Origin: Paenibacillus sp. L3-i20
GTDB lineage: Bacteria; Bacillota; Bacilli; Paenibacillales; Paenibacillaceae
Assembly (NCBI RefSeq): GCF_022180385.2
Contig: NZ_BQME02000001.1
Span: forward strand, 1,306,975-1,370,974
Length of the DNA stretch: 64,000 nt
Direction: 5' to 3'
The notes beneath the pieces are model-generated. The model ran no database searches. It was not told the origin of the DNA and saw nothing but the letters and a program-made list of their open reading frames with translations. Below, in pieces: positions 52,594 through 60,379 of the stretch; position 1 is the first letter of the stretch; each line of letters opens with the position of its first letter. The translations under genes were made by a program, and so were the position numbers.

Positions 52594-53063
52594 TGATCTG
52601 TCTCCTCCTTCACTGAAAATTGGTCTTCCAGAAACGGGCACGTAGCCTCAATCCAGTAAATTAAATCATCTTGGTGAGATGTTAGAGGGTCATTGTAGCC
52701 GTCTCTTAGGGCTTGTACTAGAGCCTCATAGCTCGTTTTATAGTCTTCTATTGGCACTGGGGAAGCTAAACCATCCTTAAGATGCTTAATTACCTTTTCT
52801 ATCACAAGAACGGTATCGTCGAATTCGTCCATACTCTCCCATTCTGCAATTGCTTCTGATATAGAACCTCTGTGTTTCCATAACGCTTTACATACTGCCT
52901 CGTATGCATCAACAGTAGGATAGATTGGTACGTTATAACGACCTGATTCTATCCGATAAATAACGCCAGCGATTGTAGACTGATGATTAGACCACCCTTT
53001 TTCGGCATATGCTACTTCCCATTCTTTTAAGTCTACTAACAAACGTTGCTTATCAAGACTCAT
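52590..53063 (-). CDS. Hypothetical early phage protein
   Basis: 157 aa, acidic and helical (AYEAVCKALWKHRGSISEAI, DTVLVIEKVIKHLKDGLA). No family recognised. In the overlapping chain of small early genes. Confidence 0.55.
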   Translation of the reverse strand: MSLDKQRLLVDLKEWEVAYAEKGWSNHQSTIAGVIYRIESGRYNVPIYPTVDAYEAVCKALWKHRGSISEAIAEWESMDEFDDTVLVIEKVIKHLKDGLASPVPIEDYKTSYEALVQALRDGYNDPLTSHQDDLIYWIEATCPFLEDQFSVKEETDQ

Positions 53064-53385
53064 CTTGGACCACCCTTTTCAATTCCAACTCTTTAACATA
53101 AGCCTCTTTCCAGCACTTTTCGCAGATGCAATCATGCACGATAAATTTAGGAAATGGGTGAATCCTGCCTTTGCTATAAGGTTCCCGTGTTTCCGTTCCA
53201 CAGGATTGACACTTAACCCATACAATTTCGCTAGCTGAATAATTTGGATTGTATTCTACTTCAACTTCGAATTCCTTCTCACAAGAACCACATTCAAAAT
53301 CAAATTTGTTATTTGAAGGATCTTGATGGGAATCACTAACATCATTCTCATACTCACAATAAGGGCAATCTACCAAATTAGACAT
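53053..53385 (-). CDS. Zinc-ribbon phage protein
   Basis: 110 aa with four CxxC pairs: CPYCEYEN, CGSCEKEF, CQSCGTET and CICEKCWKEA. They would form two zinc ribbons. Possibly nucleic-acid binding. Confidence 0.65.
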   Translation of the reverse strand: MSNLVDCPYCEYENDVSDSHQDPSNNKFDFECGSCEKEFEVEVEYNPNYSASEIVWVKCQSCGTETREPYSKGRIHPFPKFIVHDCICEKCWKEAYVKELELKRVVQDES

Positions 53386-53986
53386 CTTGGTTTACCTCCT
53401 CCTTGGGGGATAGCGCCATACGTGCAATTTGTCCTTTATCGATCATTGATGTAGGAGTGATTTCCATTGATCCAATAGTGGATACATAGTGATTTTCGTC
53501 TGCGTAGATGCGTAATGCTTTCCGCAGCTTCTCATTCTCCCTATCCTTGTCAGCAATAGTTCGTGAGAAATCTTTCAAGAGATCAAGTGCTTCATCAGCC
53601 GATTTATCCAATTCTTCGAATCTGCCCTTAAGAGATTGGTATTCGTCCTGCCAATAATTCACTTCTAGATGCAAATGACTGTTTGTCTCTTCCTTGTTGG
53701 CTATCTCCGTTTGGGCTTCTTCTAGCTCAGTTACGAGTGCTTGGAGCCATGTGGGAGAGTTGGCGATAAGGTGCGCATTTTCGTCCTTTATATAAACAAA
53801 TTCACCAGTTACACCGTATGCATGATTTACGATCCCATCAGGTCCTTTTAATTGTGGGTGATCATATGCCGTACCAATTAGCGTTTCATTCTCATTTTGC
53901 TTACGGTAAACTTTCCACGGTCCCGCAGTTGCCTTCCCTAACGCCTCTTTTACTTGTCCTAACACTTGCTGGATATCCCCGTTCAT
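53378..53986 (-). CDS. Ead/Ea22-like phage protein
   Basis: 202 aa. GKATAGPWKVYRKQN near the start and ENAHLIANSPTWLQALVTEL in the middle match the pattern of Ea22-like proteins; a coiled coil follows (DKSADEALDLLKDFSRTIAD, DRENEKLRKALRIYADENH). Function unknown. Confidence 0.65.
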   Translation of the reverse strand: MNGDIQQVLGQVKEALGKATAGPWKVYRKQNENETLIGTAYDHPQLKGPDGIVNHAYGVTGEFVYIKDENAHLIANSPTWLQALVTELEEAQTEIANKEETNSHLHLEVNYWQDEYQSLKGRFEELDKSADEALDLLKDFSRTIADKDRENEKLRKALRIYADENHYVSTIGSMEITPTSMIDKGQIARMALSPKEEVNQDV

Positions 53987-54070
53987 ATCGTTACCTCCTA
54001 ATTGATTATGCGGCCATCGCTTCGCTAGGTGATTCAGTCGATTTGAGGGCCTTCGGCCTAGTAGTTACTT

Positions 54071-54418
54071 TTATTCCTCTATCAATTCTTTAGAATAGTC
54101 ATACTGTTCCTGAGTAATCTCGATGTTTACAGGTTCATACGCTTCACATACACCTTCAAAATCCATCGATATAAATGCCGATTTTCCGTATCGCTCTGTT
54201 AACAGGCGTTTATATTCAGCGTGAAATTCCTTATGTTCTTTAAAATCCTCAATTGTCGGAATTGCTAAATCTTTACGTACAATCATGTAAGCGTTTTGGA
54301 TGTCCTTCATGGTTACATCTAAATTCTCATCGTCCCAATCACCAACATCCATGTTTGCAGCTAAGTACCTCTCTGCATTCGTTTTATTTCTCATTACCAT
54401 TACTGGGATTTTATCCAT
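54071..54418 (-). CDS. Hypothetical early phage protein
   Basis: 115 aa, acidic. Contains NKTNAERYLAANMDVGDWDD and ITQEQYDYSKELIEE. No family recognised. An 84-bp gap after it (53987-54070) holds a short GGCC palindrome and no gene. Confidence 0.55.
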   Translation of the reverse strand: MDKIPVMVMRNKTNAERYLAANMDVGDWDDENLDVTMKDIQNAYMIVRKDLAIPTIEDFKEHKEFHAEYKRLLTERYGKSAFISMDFEGVCEAYEPVNIEITQEQYDYSKELIEE

Positions 54419-54741
54419 TATGCCGATTCCTCCAATAGTTTATTTCTGAACTCTATCAACCAATTGCGACCTTCCTTGCATCCATCAGCCCATAGGTGAC
54501 ACTCATTGCAAAGGTGAACGAGTTCTTTTACTGTTGTGCGATTCTCAACCTTCCATCTCCGTACGCTGTGAGCTGCTTCCCTAGCAAGGTGACTCTTGCA
54601 TCTCTCGCATATGCCACCTGAACGCTCTCTTAGCTCTCTTCGTACCTTTACCGATATATCTCCCCGTTGCTTTGCAGTTGGCTTGTTACGTCTATGCTGG
54701 GGCTTTGGGACGCTTCTAGCGGGTTGGTTTGCTAGATTCAT
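54418..54741 (-). CDS. HNH-type nuclease-like protein
   Basis: 107 aa. Basic N-terminus (KPQHRRNKPTAKQR), then RSGGICERCKSHLAREAAHS and LVHLCNECHLWADGCKEGRN: CxxC, His, CxxCH in the HNH order. Possibly a recombination nuclease of the phage, like NinG-type proteins. Between the PD-(D/E)XK nuclease and early genes. Confidence 0.7.
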   Translation of the reverse strand: MNLANQPARSVPKPQHRRNKPTAKQRGDISVKVRRELRERSGGICERCKSHLAREAAHSVRRWKVENRTTVKELVHLCNECHLWADGCKEGRNWLIEFRNKLLEESA

Positions 54742-54745
54742 AGTG

Positions 54746-55549
54746 TCATCTCCCCATTGTTAATTCGAGAAAATGAATAAGTCCGCTTACTTTCTTAGTT
54801 TGACGACAATAACGACACTTTTCGCAACGCTTAGCTTCTTCAATACCTTCTTTAACTGAAATGATTCTGGGTAGCTTTTCACTTACCATCAATAATTCAT
54901 AGTTGAGAGATTCCTCATCAAAACAAATGACTGCTTTATCAGGTGTTTCTTCTTTACTTACAGCTACTATTAAAGGTTCAAGCATTGATATACGACTGCT
55001 CTCGATCCTTTCTAACTCTGTATAAACTGCCATTTGAAGCACATAACCAAAGTTTTCAACGAAAGATACCCACTTACCATTTTTCCAGTACCGTTCATGC
55101 AAACCTTTCACAGTCTTAAGATCAACAATTCTACCTTCATTGGGGTTATAGACGTCTAATTTAGCCTTCCACAACACTCCTAATAGCTCCGCTGTTACAA
55201 TTACCTCTTTGTCTCCCTCAAGCATCTGACTGCAAACTGGATCGTCTAGAAGAGTCTTAACCATTCGGTCACCATGTTTATATTCCGTTTTCAGTTCACC
55301 TTTTGTTTTACCTTGAGATGAAATGATCTCCGGATGTTCTGCAATAAACTTATCTAGGGCATATTTCCCTTCAATTGAAGCTCCTACATATGAACCGATC
55401 AAGAAACAATCTATCTTGGGCTCTTCATATAATCCGTTTATCTTAGCAAGTGCTGAGGCTTCGCATTTATCAAAATCTTTGAACTGGCTGACACTCATAT
55501 AATATTGATTTGCTTCTTTTGAATAATAATTTTCTTCCGTCAATCTCAA
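54746..55549 (-). CDS. PD-(D/E)XK exonuclease (RecE/DUF3799-like)
   Basis: 267 aa. MSVSQFKDFDKCEASALAKI (helix before the fold), GVLWKAKLDVYNPNEGRIVD then LKTVKG give the D...D-LK catalytic core, followed by GYVLQMAVYTELE. C-terminal CEKCRYC cluster. It likely degrades one strand for the adjacent ERF annealing protein. Start overlaps the ERF stop. Confidence 0.85.
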   Translation of the reverse strand: MRLTEENYYSKEANQYYMSVSQFKDFDKCEASALAKINGLYEEPKIDCFLIGSYVGASIEGKYALDKFIAEHPEIISSQGKTKGELKTEYKHGDRMVKTLLDDPVCSQMLEGDKEVIVTAELLGVLWKAKLDVYNPNEGRIVDLKTVKGLHERYWKNGKWVSFVENFGYVLQMAVYTELERIESSRISMLEPLIVAVSKEETPDKAVICFDEESLNYELLMVSEKLPRIISVKEGIEEAKRCEKCRYCRQTKKVSGLIHFLELTMGR

Positions 55550-56178
55550 GCTGATTCACTCCGTTTCCCTTTGATCTTTGCAAGTAGATCATCAACTTGT
55601 ATTTCTGAAAGATCATTAATACCGCAGTTGTAAAGTTCTTTTATTCGAGTTGATAACAAATTAATGTTGTATCCTGCACCGATCCATGCTGATTTTAGCT
55701 GCGCTATCGCATTAGAATTGATCTTACCTACAGTTCTTTCCATGCGCTGTTGGAATGCATCAACGTCCATCTGATCCGTGGCAATGTTGAATTGCTTTAG
55801 CATGAAAGTCTTCTCCCCGTAAGTAAGTGCCTTACCTACGCCCTTCTCACCAGCTATATCAACGCCTTGTGCATACCATGGGATTCTAATTAGTTCGTCA
55901 GGATTCTCTGCATTTACCCAGGTCATAATCAAATCTATCTCGGTAAAATAAGTAGTTGTTTTCTTAGGTTTGTCCTTATCCACTAATTCAATTGTTTCGC
56001 TTAACAAGTTATGACTAACTAATTCGGTAATCAGCAATAGTCCCATTTCGTCCAGTTTTGCACGTACCGCCGCTATAACTTGGCTGCTTGAGTTGTATTT
56101 GTATTGTTGTCCTGATGCATCCTTTTGCAGAAACGGAACAGCTTTACGCACCTCAATTAACTTTTCATATATATTCAT
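55546..56178 (-). CDS. erf: ERF-family single-strand annealing protein
   Basis: 210 aa. VRAKLDEMGLLLITELV, then YFTEIDLIMTWVNAENPDEL, and AGEKGVGKALTYGEKTFMLK with QFNIATDQMD, the central ERF signature. It anneals single-stranded DNA during phage recombination, working with the neighbouring exonuclease. Confidence 0.9.
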   Translation of the reverse strand: MNIYEKLIEVRKAVPFLQKDASGQQYKYNSSSQVIAAVRAKLDEMGLLLITELVSHNLLSETIELVDKDKPKKTTTYFTEIDLIMTWVNAENPDELIRIPWYAQGVDIAGEKGVGKALTYGEKTFMLKQFNIATDQMDVDAFQQRMERTVGKINSNAIAQLKSAWIGAGYNINLLSTRIKELYNCGINDLSEIQVDDLLAKIKGKRSESA

Positions 56179-56227
56179 TGCCCTATCAGCTCCTTGTGCT
56201 GTACAATGGGTTCATAACTTTTTTTCT

Positions 56228-56347
56228 TTACCTAATTGGAGCCGCTGCGATGGCTCCTTTTCTTTTTGCATTCTTAAGCAATACAAGAGCTATCTTTCGT
56301 CCACTCTTATGCCCCTTGAAGCGTTTGGCTAGCTGAAGATAATCCAT
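56228..56347 (-). CDS. Small highly basic protein
   Basis: 39 aa: MDYLQLAKRFKGHKSGRKIA then KNAKRKGAIAAAPIR. SD GAGGGAGAAAG. It overlaps the end of the 88-aa gene. The hairpin GGAGCC...GGCTCC falls in its 3' end and has a T-run only in plus orientation. Confidence 0.5.
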   Translation of the reverse strand: MDYLQLAKRFKGHKSGRKIALVLLKNAKRKGAIAAAPIR

Positions 56348-56573
56348 CTACTTTCTCCCTCACATAAATCATGATTTCCTCAACCACTGTTTCGTACAAA
56401 TGTTCATGATTCCATTCGCTATACCTCTCAACAAAATGCCTCCAATCCAGTTCATTACCCATCTCTTCCTCATGATCCACATATGTTCTGATCTGTGATC
56501 GCAAGGCTGATAGATACTCACCTTTCGTTGCATCCACTCGCACCCAAAATGGTGCACTATCGATTTCCATCAC
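56307..56573 (-). CDS. Hypothetical early phage protein
   Basis: 88 aa, acidic, aromatic (DWRHFVERYSEWNHEHLYET). No family recognised. Start overlaps the upstream stop. Confidence 0.55.
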   Translation of the reverse strand: MMEIDSAPFWVRVDATKGEYLSALRSQIRTYVDHEEEMGNELDWRHFVERYSEWNHEHLYETVVEEIMIYVREKVDGLSSASQTLQGA

Positions 56574-56728
56574 TTTTCACCCTCCAGCTCGTCCAACTCA
56601 TACCATGTCGTATGTCGAACGCCGTTCCGCAATGACCACTGTATAGCGTACATCCCTTCATCCTCTTCCTTGATTCGTTGGAAGGGAAACGGTGATCCTT
56701 TGGGCTTTGCCATGTCTCCTACTTTCAT
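56570..56728 (-). CDS. Small hypothetical protein
   Basis: 52 aa from the ATG at 56728, which overlaps the stop of the 30-aa frame. MKVGDMAKPKGSPFPFQRIK and a C-terminal TTWYELDELEGE suggest a small beta fold. No family recognised. Confidence 0.55.
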   Translation of the reverse strand: MKVGDMAKPKGSPFPFQRIKEEDEGMYAIQWSLRNGVRHTTWYELDELEGEK

Positions 56729-56817
56729 ATTCTTATTCCACCTCTCTGTGACCATGGATCACCTTTTATTGGGTTTCTGACTGGGTTTGTTCTATCGATT
56801 GGATGTACCTTCATCAT
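56725..56817 (-). CDS. Very small coupled ORF
   Basis: 30 aa, MMKVHPIDRTNPVRNPIKGD. Start overlaps the upstream stop and its own stop overlaps the next ATG, the same coupling seen along the operon. Confidence 0.4.
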   Translation of the reverse strand: MMKVHPIDRTNPVRNPIKGDPWSQRGGIRI

Positions 56818-56993
56818 AGGATTACCACCTCGCAGATTCCGTTAAGACATGGGTCACATAGATTCTGTTTGCCTTTGTAACGTGCAACTGCTTCTCTCTG
56901 ACCGCATTCGCATGGGTTGAATAGATCAATCGGGCGGCGGTACGGGATGCGGTTATTGTGGCGTTCTTGGGCTTGTATTGCAGTGTTATCCAT
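56814..56993 (-). CDS. Small zinc-knuckle protein
   Basis: 59 aa with SD AGGAGG. FNPCECGQREAVARYKGKQN then LCDPCLNGICE holds five Cys. Likely a metal-binding phage protein of unknown role. Confidence 0.6.
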   Translation of the reverse strand: MDNTAIQAQERHNNRIPYRRPIDLFNPCECGQREAVARYKGKQNLCDPCLNGICEVVIL

Positions 56994-57005
56994 GATTAGT
57001 CCTCC

Positions 57006-57170
57006 TTATCTGAAATTTTCGTATTCATAATTGGAAGTGTCCTCTTCATCAGGATCAAAGTGACCAAACTCGATTTTGGTACAAAGTTCTCGAATGAATA
57101 AGTCCTTTTCCGACGATGTATCTTTGCTCTGTGAGCAGATGTAATCCAGTAGTTTTTTACTGCTGATCAT
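57006..57170 (-). CDS. Small acidic hypothetical protein
   Basis: 54 aa with SD AAGGAGGATG. MISSKKLLDYICSQSKDTSS then an acidic tail. No family recognised. Confidence 0.55.
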   Translation of the reverse strand: MISSKKLLDYICSQSKDTSSEKDLFIRELCTKIEFGHFDPDEEDTSNYEYENFR

Positions 57171-57183
57171 TTTCTCATCCTCC

Positions 57184-57297
57184 TTATGCTGTATCCCGTT
57201 TTGATGATCGATTGAGATTCACTCGAGCGATAAAGTTATTTAAGTTCTTCCATGCTTGTTCGCTCATTGGCTTTCCGTTTGTACCTATTGGTCTCAT
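57184..57297 (-). CDS. Small hypothetical protein
   Basis: 37 aa with SD AGGAGGCTACACC. MRPIGTNGKPMSEQAWKNLN and a basic end. No family recognised. Confidence 0.5.
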   Translation of the reverse strand: MRPIGTNGKPMSEQAWKNLNNFIARVNLNRSSKRDTA

Positions 57298-57311
57298 GGT
57301 GTAGCCTCCTT

Positions 57312-57623
57312 CTATTTCGAATGAAATATTCGTTCAAGGATACGTGCTTCAAAATTATCGAATTTGTACTCCAATCCGTGATTACTGAGGAAGAGTTGGA
57401 CAATTCTTCTTTCCCTTGACTGTTCTTTCTGTAACCGCAGAATAATGTCTGTGTACTCTCTGCACGTTTTGGCCATATCAACAAAGGAGTTATGTGTAGA
57501 TTGAAGGCCGCAAACAAGTGTTTCCGCTACCTCATTCGCAGTTACCTCTTCTCCACGCTGAACCCTTTCAAGAAGATCCGTGAGTTGAAAACTGTAAACT
57601 GAGTCAATGACATCTTTGTGCAC
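57312..57623 (-). CDS. Hypothetical early phage protein
   Basis: 103 aa from a GTG (SD AGGGGG). Helical (LTDLLERVQRGEEVTANEVA). Directly after the antirepressor gene. No family recognised. Confidence 0.6.
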   Translation of the reverse strand: MHKDVIDSVYSFQLTDLLERVQRGEEVTANEVAETLVCGLQSTHNSFVDMAKTCREYTDIILRLQKEQSRERRIVQLFLSNHGLEYKFDNFEARILERIFHSK

Positions 57624-57636
57624 CGTTTATCCCCCT

Positions 57637-58476
57637 TTATTGGACTAATCTAAGATTGCTCTTTCCTTTTTCTTTTGCCAGCAGACCTACTAATATATTG
57701 TTGAATTTGTCCAAGCAATCGATCCGAACCATTACGTCGATTCCGTTAACCTTTGACTTCAATGTGGATTCGGAGTACCATTTTCCCGTTTTCTTGTTGT
57801 ATTCTTCTTGGATCTTGGCTCTTTCGTTCTCTACGCGCTGTCTAACATCTATACCGTGGGCACTCTTTAGTAGTTCGTAAACCTTGTTATAAACTTCGTT
57901 ATGTCCCAACCTCGTCCATCTGGCGAACTCATTCACCGTGGAAATAACTTTTGTGTGATTAGGTGCTGCGGTCATATTTTCCGTTATTGTTTCGACAGCT
58001 TCCTTCACGTCATCCATGCCCTTTAACTTTTCCTCAAGTTGCTGTTGCTTGGCTTCATATGCGTTTTGACGTTGTTCTAAGCTAATCAACACTTGAAGCG
58101 TTGGGCTTAATCCGGAAAGATTGGGAGCGGCTTGTTTGAGTTGTTCTACTTTTTTGTAGTAGTCATCAACTAACTTCGTGTATGCGTCCCATGCTTGATC
58201 AGTGTTCAATGACTTGGCATGAAGGAATGCTCCCTTTTCTGTCCAGAGGTACAATGTGTGTGCCGTTTTTAAGGAAGCATGAATTTCATGCTCGTATACA
58301 AAGTCTTTTCTTTCATCTCCTGTTAGAACGATGTAATGAACGCCTTCTTGGTACCTAGATTTGTTGTAGTTGAAGTTGTAATTAATTCGTTTCAAATCTG
58401 TTCCAAATACCTCCGCCAGTTGAGCACTCGTCAAAACTCTTTGGTCGTTCTTTTCGATAACCTTCAATTGATTCAT
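57637..58476 (-). CDS. Phage antirepressor with ORF6N and ORF6C domains
   Basis: 279 aa from the ATG at 58476 (SD AAAGGTGGAAGG). The ORF6N domain spans 10-95 (RVLTSAQLAEVFGTDLKRIN, GVHYIVLTGDE, LYLWTEKGAFLHAKSL). A coiled linker follows, then the C-terminal ORF6C-like region (NEFARWTRLGHNEVYNKVYE). Such proteins counter the phage repressor and promote the lytic cycle. It is second in the early operon after the Cro-like gene. Confidence 0.85.
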   Translation of the reverse strand: MNQLKVIEKNDQRVLTSAQLAEVFGTDLKRINYNFNYNKSRYQEGVHYIVLTGDERKDFVYEHEIHASLKTAHTLYLWTEKGAFLHAKSLNTDQAWDAYTKLVDDYYKKVEQLKQAAPNLSGLSPTLQVLISLEQRQNAYEAKQQQLEEKLKGMDDVKEAVETITENMTAAPNHTKVISTVNEFARWTRLGHNEVYNKVYELLKSAHGIDVRQRVENERAKIQEEYNKKTGKWYSESTLKSKVNGIDVMVRIDCLDKFNNILVGLLAKEKGKSNLRLVQ

Positions 58477-58525
58477 TTCCCTTCCACCTTTCAAATCTTT
58501 ATTTATTGTCGTAAAATACTAGAAG

Positions 58526-58750
58526 TTAAGCTGTTTTCTCGTTTTCTGAGAACTTGCGAGCAAAAAAATAACTAGGTTCGATTCCAAGTCCCTTGCGGCA
58601 AATAACTTCGTATTCATCAATACTCATTTCAGTCTTACCATTAACCAAGCGATAGAATTTTTTTTGTTCGATAGCTGAACGTTCAGCTACCTTTTTTAGT
58701 AATATGCCATTGTCATCGATATGCGATCTAATACGTCTAAACATTTCCAT
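58526..58750 (-). CDS. Cro-like XRE regulator
   Basis: 74 aa with an HTH: NGILLKKVAERSAIEQKKFY then RLVNGKTEMSIDEYEVIC. Divergent from the CI gene over a 150-bp operator region. An operator-like site also lies in its own 3' end (58536-58552). Confidence 0.8.
   Translation of the reverse strand: MEMFRRIRSHIDDNGILLKKVAERSAIEQKKFYRLVNGKTEMSIDEYEVICRKGLGIEPSYFFARKFSENEKTA
58536..58552. promoter_or_regulatory. Operator-like site inside the cro 3' end
   Basis: TTCTCG-N5-TGAGAA, one mismatch from the O1 site at 58766-58782. Intragenic sites of this kind can serve in DNA looping or as a roadblock. Confidence 0.5.
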
Positions 58751-58765
58751 TTGCTATCACCTCTT

Positions 58766-58782
58766 TTCTCATTTATTGAGAA
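58766..58782. promoter_or_regulatory. Switch operator O1
   Basis: TTCTCA-TTTAT-TGAGAA, a perfect 6-bp-arm inverted repeat with 5-bp spacer, between the early promoter -10 and the cro SD. Confidence 0.85.
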
Positions 58783-58793
58783 CCCTTGCATTA

Positions 58794-58822
58794 AATATAT
58801 ATCTCATTTAGTGAGAAGTCAA
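58794..58822 (-). promoter_or_regulatory. Early lytic promoter
   Basis: TTGACT (58817-58822), 17 nt, TATATT (58794-58799) on the minus strand, with O2 in the spacer and O1 just downstream. Confidence 0.85.
58801..58817. promoter_or_regulatory. Switch operator O2
   Basis: ATCTCA-TTTAG-TGAGAA, 35 bp centre-to-centre from O1. It occupies the spacer between -35 and -10 of the early promoter. Confidence 0.85.
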
Positions 58823-58852
58823 TACATATTTTCATAATTTCAGAGAGTTTTT

Positions 58853-58869
58853 TTCTTAGTTTCTAAGTA
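58853..58869. promoter_or_regulatory. Switch operator O3
   Basis: TTCTTA-GTTTC-TAAGTA, a weaker match to the O1/O2 consensus, just upstream of the CI -10 (TGT-TAAAAT, 58872-58880). Binding here would repress cI. Confidence 0.65.
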
Positions 58870-58902
58870 TGTGTTAAAATAATTCTTTAGGAGGTGGAAA
58901 TA

Positions 58903-59253
58903 TTGAGTGAGTTAGGCCATCGTTTAAGAAAAGCAAGAGAAGCTAAAAAATTATCGCAAACTGAAGTATTCAAGAGGATATTTGTTAATAATAAAACGTT
59001 ATCAAGGTATGAGAACGGTGGGACAGAACCTGATATAGATACATTAAATAAACTATCTGAGTTATATGAAGTATCATTAGATTGGTTGTTAACTGGAAAT
59101 GTAAAAGAGAGCGAATTCACGCTCCCTGAAAGTGTATATGATCATGTTATAAAAGAAGCAGAAGCAAAATACGGGGTTAACCTGAGGGACGATCCTGTTG
59201 TGAATGCAACGTTACGTGAGTTGATACTGGGGATCGCAAAGTCGAAGCAATAA
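58903..59253 (+). CDS. CI-type XRE repressor
   Basis: 116 aa from a TTG at 58903, chosen because AGGAGG is 8 nt upstream. LGHRLRKAREAKKLSQTEVF, IFVNNKTLSRYENGGTEPD and LNKLSELYEVSLDWLLTGN form a classic HTH_3 domain. The C-terminal 50 residues are a short helical extension. No LexA/CI peptidase domain is present, so induction would need the ORF6N/ORF6C antirepressor or another route in place of RecA-driven self-cleavage. Divergent from cro. Confidence 0.85.
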   Translation: MSELGHRLRKAREAKKLSQTEVFKRIFVNNKTLSRYENGGTEPDIDTLNKLSELYEVSLDWLLTGNVKESEFTLPESVYDHVIKEAEAKYGVNLRDDPVVNATLRELILGIAKSKQ

Positions 59254-59335
59254 AGTCTATAAGTCCAGTATTTGTATCGGCAATTTTTTTAGTATCGATC
59301 AGATATGTAGCCAAATCACATAACGTTTCATCCAT
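59177..59335 (-). CDS. Possible small gene antisense to the cI 3' end
   Basis: 52 aa, MDETLCDLATYLIDTKKIAD, with an SD-like AAAGGGAG. It overlaps the repressor 3' end by 77 bp on the opposite strand. The C-terminal half is antisense-constrained and looks less protein-like. Confidence 0.3.
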   Translation of the reverse strand: MDETLCDLATYLIDTKKIADTNTGLIDFIASTLRSPVSTHVTLHSQQDRPSG

Positions 59336-59446
59336 AGATGCAACTCCCTTTTACTGTGTTTTCTACAGTCATGATAGCATATCATCCGATAAAAAGGAAC
59401 GTATGTTCGTATTTTAGAAAGTAAAAACTGAAAAGGTGGCACGGAC

Positions 59447-59671
59447 ATGGATCCTAATCCCGTCCGCTGTCGAATTCCCGAATTGCTTTTAAAGATTGGT
59501 AAAGACCAGCAGTGGCTTGCTGGAGTTACCAAAAAGAGCAAAACTCAGATATCAGATTATTGCACTATGCGAAAGACAATGAATTTTAGAACAGCAGCAC
59601 TAATATCTCATTTTCTCAAGTGCAAGATAGATGATATTTACGATTGGGACATTCAGCAGCAGGAGAAGTAG
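59447..59671 (+). CDS. Second XRE-family regulator near cI
   Basis: 74 aa with SD AGGTGG. MDPNPVRCRIPELLLKIGKD then WLAGVTKKSKTQISDYCTM is a small Cro-type HTH. Downstream of cI on the same strand. A hairpin GAAGTAGC / GCTACTTC covers its stop. Confidence 0.75.
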   Translation: MDPNPVRCRIPELLLKIGKDQQWLAGVTKKSKTQISDYCTMRKTMNFRTAALISHFLKCKIDDIYDWDIQQQEK

Positions 59672-59884
59672 CAATGCTACTTCACGGGTTAGGTACTACT
59701 TTTGTTGTACTTTCGGTATAAATAAATAAAGCGATTACAACGACATTGTACGCCACAAATTGCTAACATTCAATGATACATTAGGCCTTGATTTGATAAT
59801 ATACAACATATCACTACTTGTCTGTCGAATTATGTCGCCGCTTTACTACGCTAAAATGGGGTTTAAGGTATTGACAAATGATAT
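59672..59884. other. Intergenic region between XRE and LytTR genes
   Basis: 213 bp, AT-rich. Only the stop-codon hairpin (59664-59682) and an isolated TTGACA (59871) without a matching -10 are visible. Confidence 0.5.
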
Positions 59885-60208
59885 TTATACGTTTTTTCTA
59901 ACTATTACATAAGTATCATCAATAAAAGTGACCTTTGTTCCTCCCTTTGCACGTTTTAAATCTTTTATTCTGCTCACGTTTACAACTTCAGAACGACCAT
60001 ATGACTCAAACCCGAACTTGGCATAAGCAGAGGATATGTCTTTTAAGGTACTTAAAGCTATAAATGATCCATATGAAGTGTGGTAAGCAGGAACTTCTAC
60101 TGAATTGTGTTCCCAAAGATCAATGTAATTAACTTCATCTAAATCATAATTTACAAAATCTGTAATATCTCCTGTGCGATTATGCATCTTAACCCCTAAT
60201 ATCCTCAA
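59885..60208 (-). CDS. LytTR-domain DNA-binding protein
   Basis: 107 aa from a TTG at 60208, preferred because AGGGAG is 8 nt upstream; the frame is open further to 60313. The whole length fits one LytTR domain: LDEVNYIDLWEHNSVEVPAY, GSFIALSTLKDISSAYAKFG, NVSRIKDLKRAKGGTKVTFI then a final VIVRKN strand. LytTR domains bind direct repeats. It is divergent from the integrase, so it may control integration or excision. Confidence 0.65.
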   Translation of the reverse strand: MRILGVKMHNRTGDITDFVNYDLDEVNYIDLWEHNSVEVPAYHTSYGSFIALSTLKDISSAYAKFGFESYGRSEVVNVSRIKDLKRAKGGTKVTFIDDTYVIVRKNV

Positions 60209-60342
60209 TGTGTCAGCTCCCTGATGTTGTTGCCTACCATGATAAGACATGGATATCAGTTGCGCATCCAACAAAATATTACAAGGTAAGTCGTACCAAA
60301 TCCACTTAACCAAAGGGATTTTCTATTTACCCATATAGTCAC

Positions 60343-60348
60343 TATAAT
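60343..60348 (+). promoter_or_regulatory. -10 of the integrase promoter
   Basis: Perfect TATAAT 32 bp upstream of the integrase ATG. The -35 at 17 nt (TTTCTA) is poor, suggesting need for an activator. CCATG-N6-CATGG at about 60237-60253 is a possible regulator site. Confidence 0.55.
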
Positions 60349-60379
60349 AGAAGCAACATGATTTAACTGGAGGTTCACT

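Noticed and set aside
56236..56265. Plus-strand terminator GGAGCC...GGCTCC with a T-run
   Set aside because: No plus-strand gene precedes it; the hairpin lies within the coding end of a 39-aa minus-strand gene, so it may be chance.
57236..57517. 93-codon minus-strand frame
   Set aside because: It is fully overlapped by the better supported 103-aa gene (57312-57623) and the 37-aa gene with a strong SD; treated as a shadow.
59871..59890. Plus-strand TTGACA promoter
   Set aside because: No -10 at a workable distance and transcription would be antisense to the LytTR gene.
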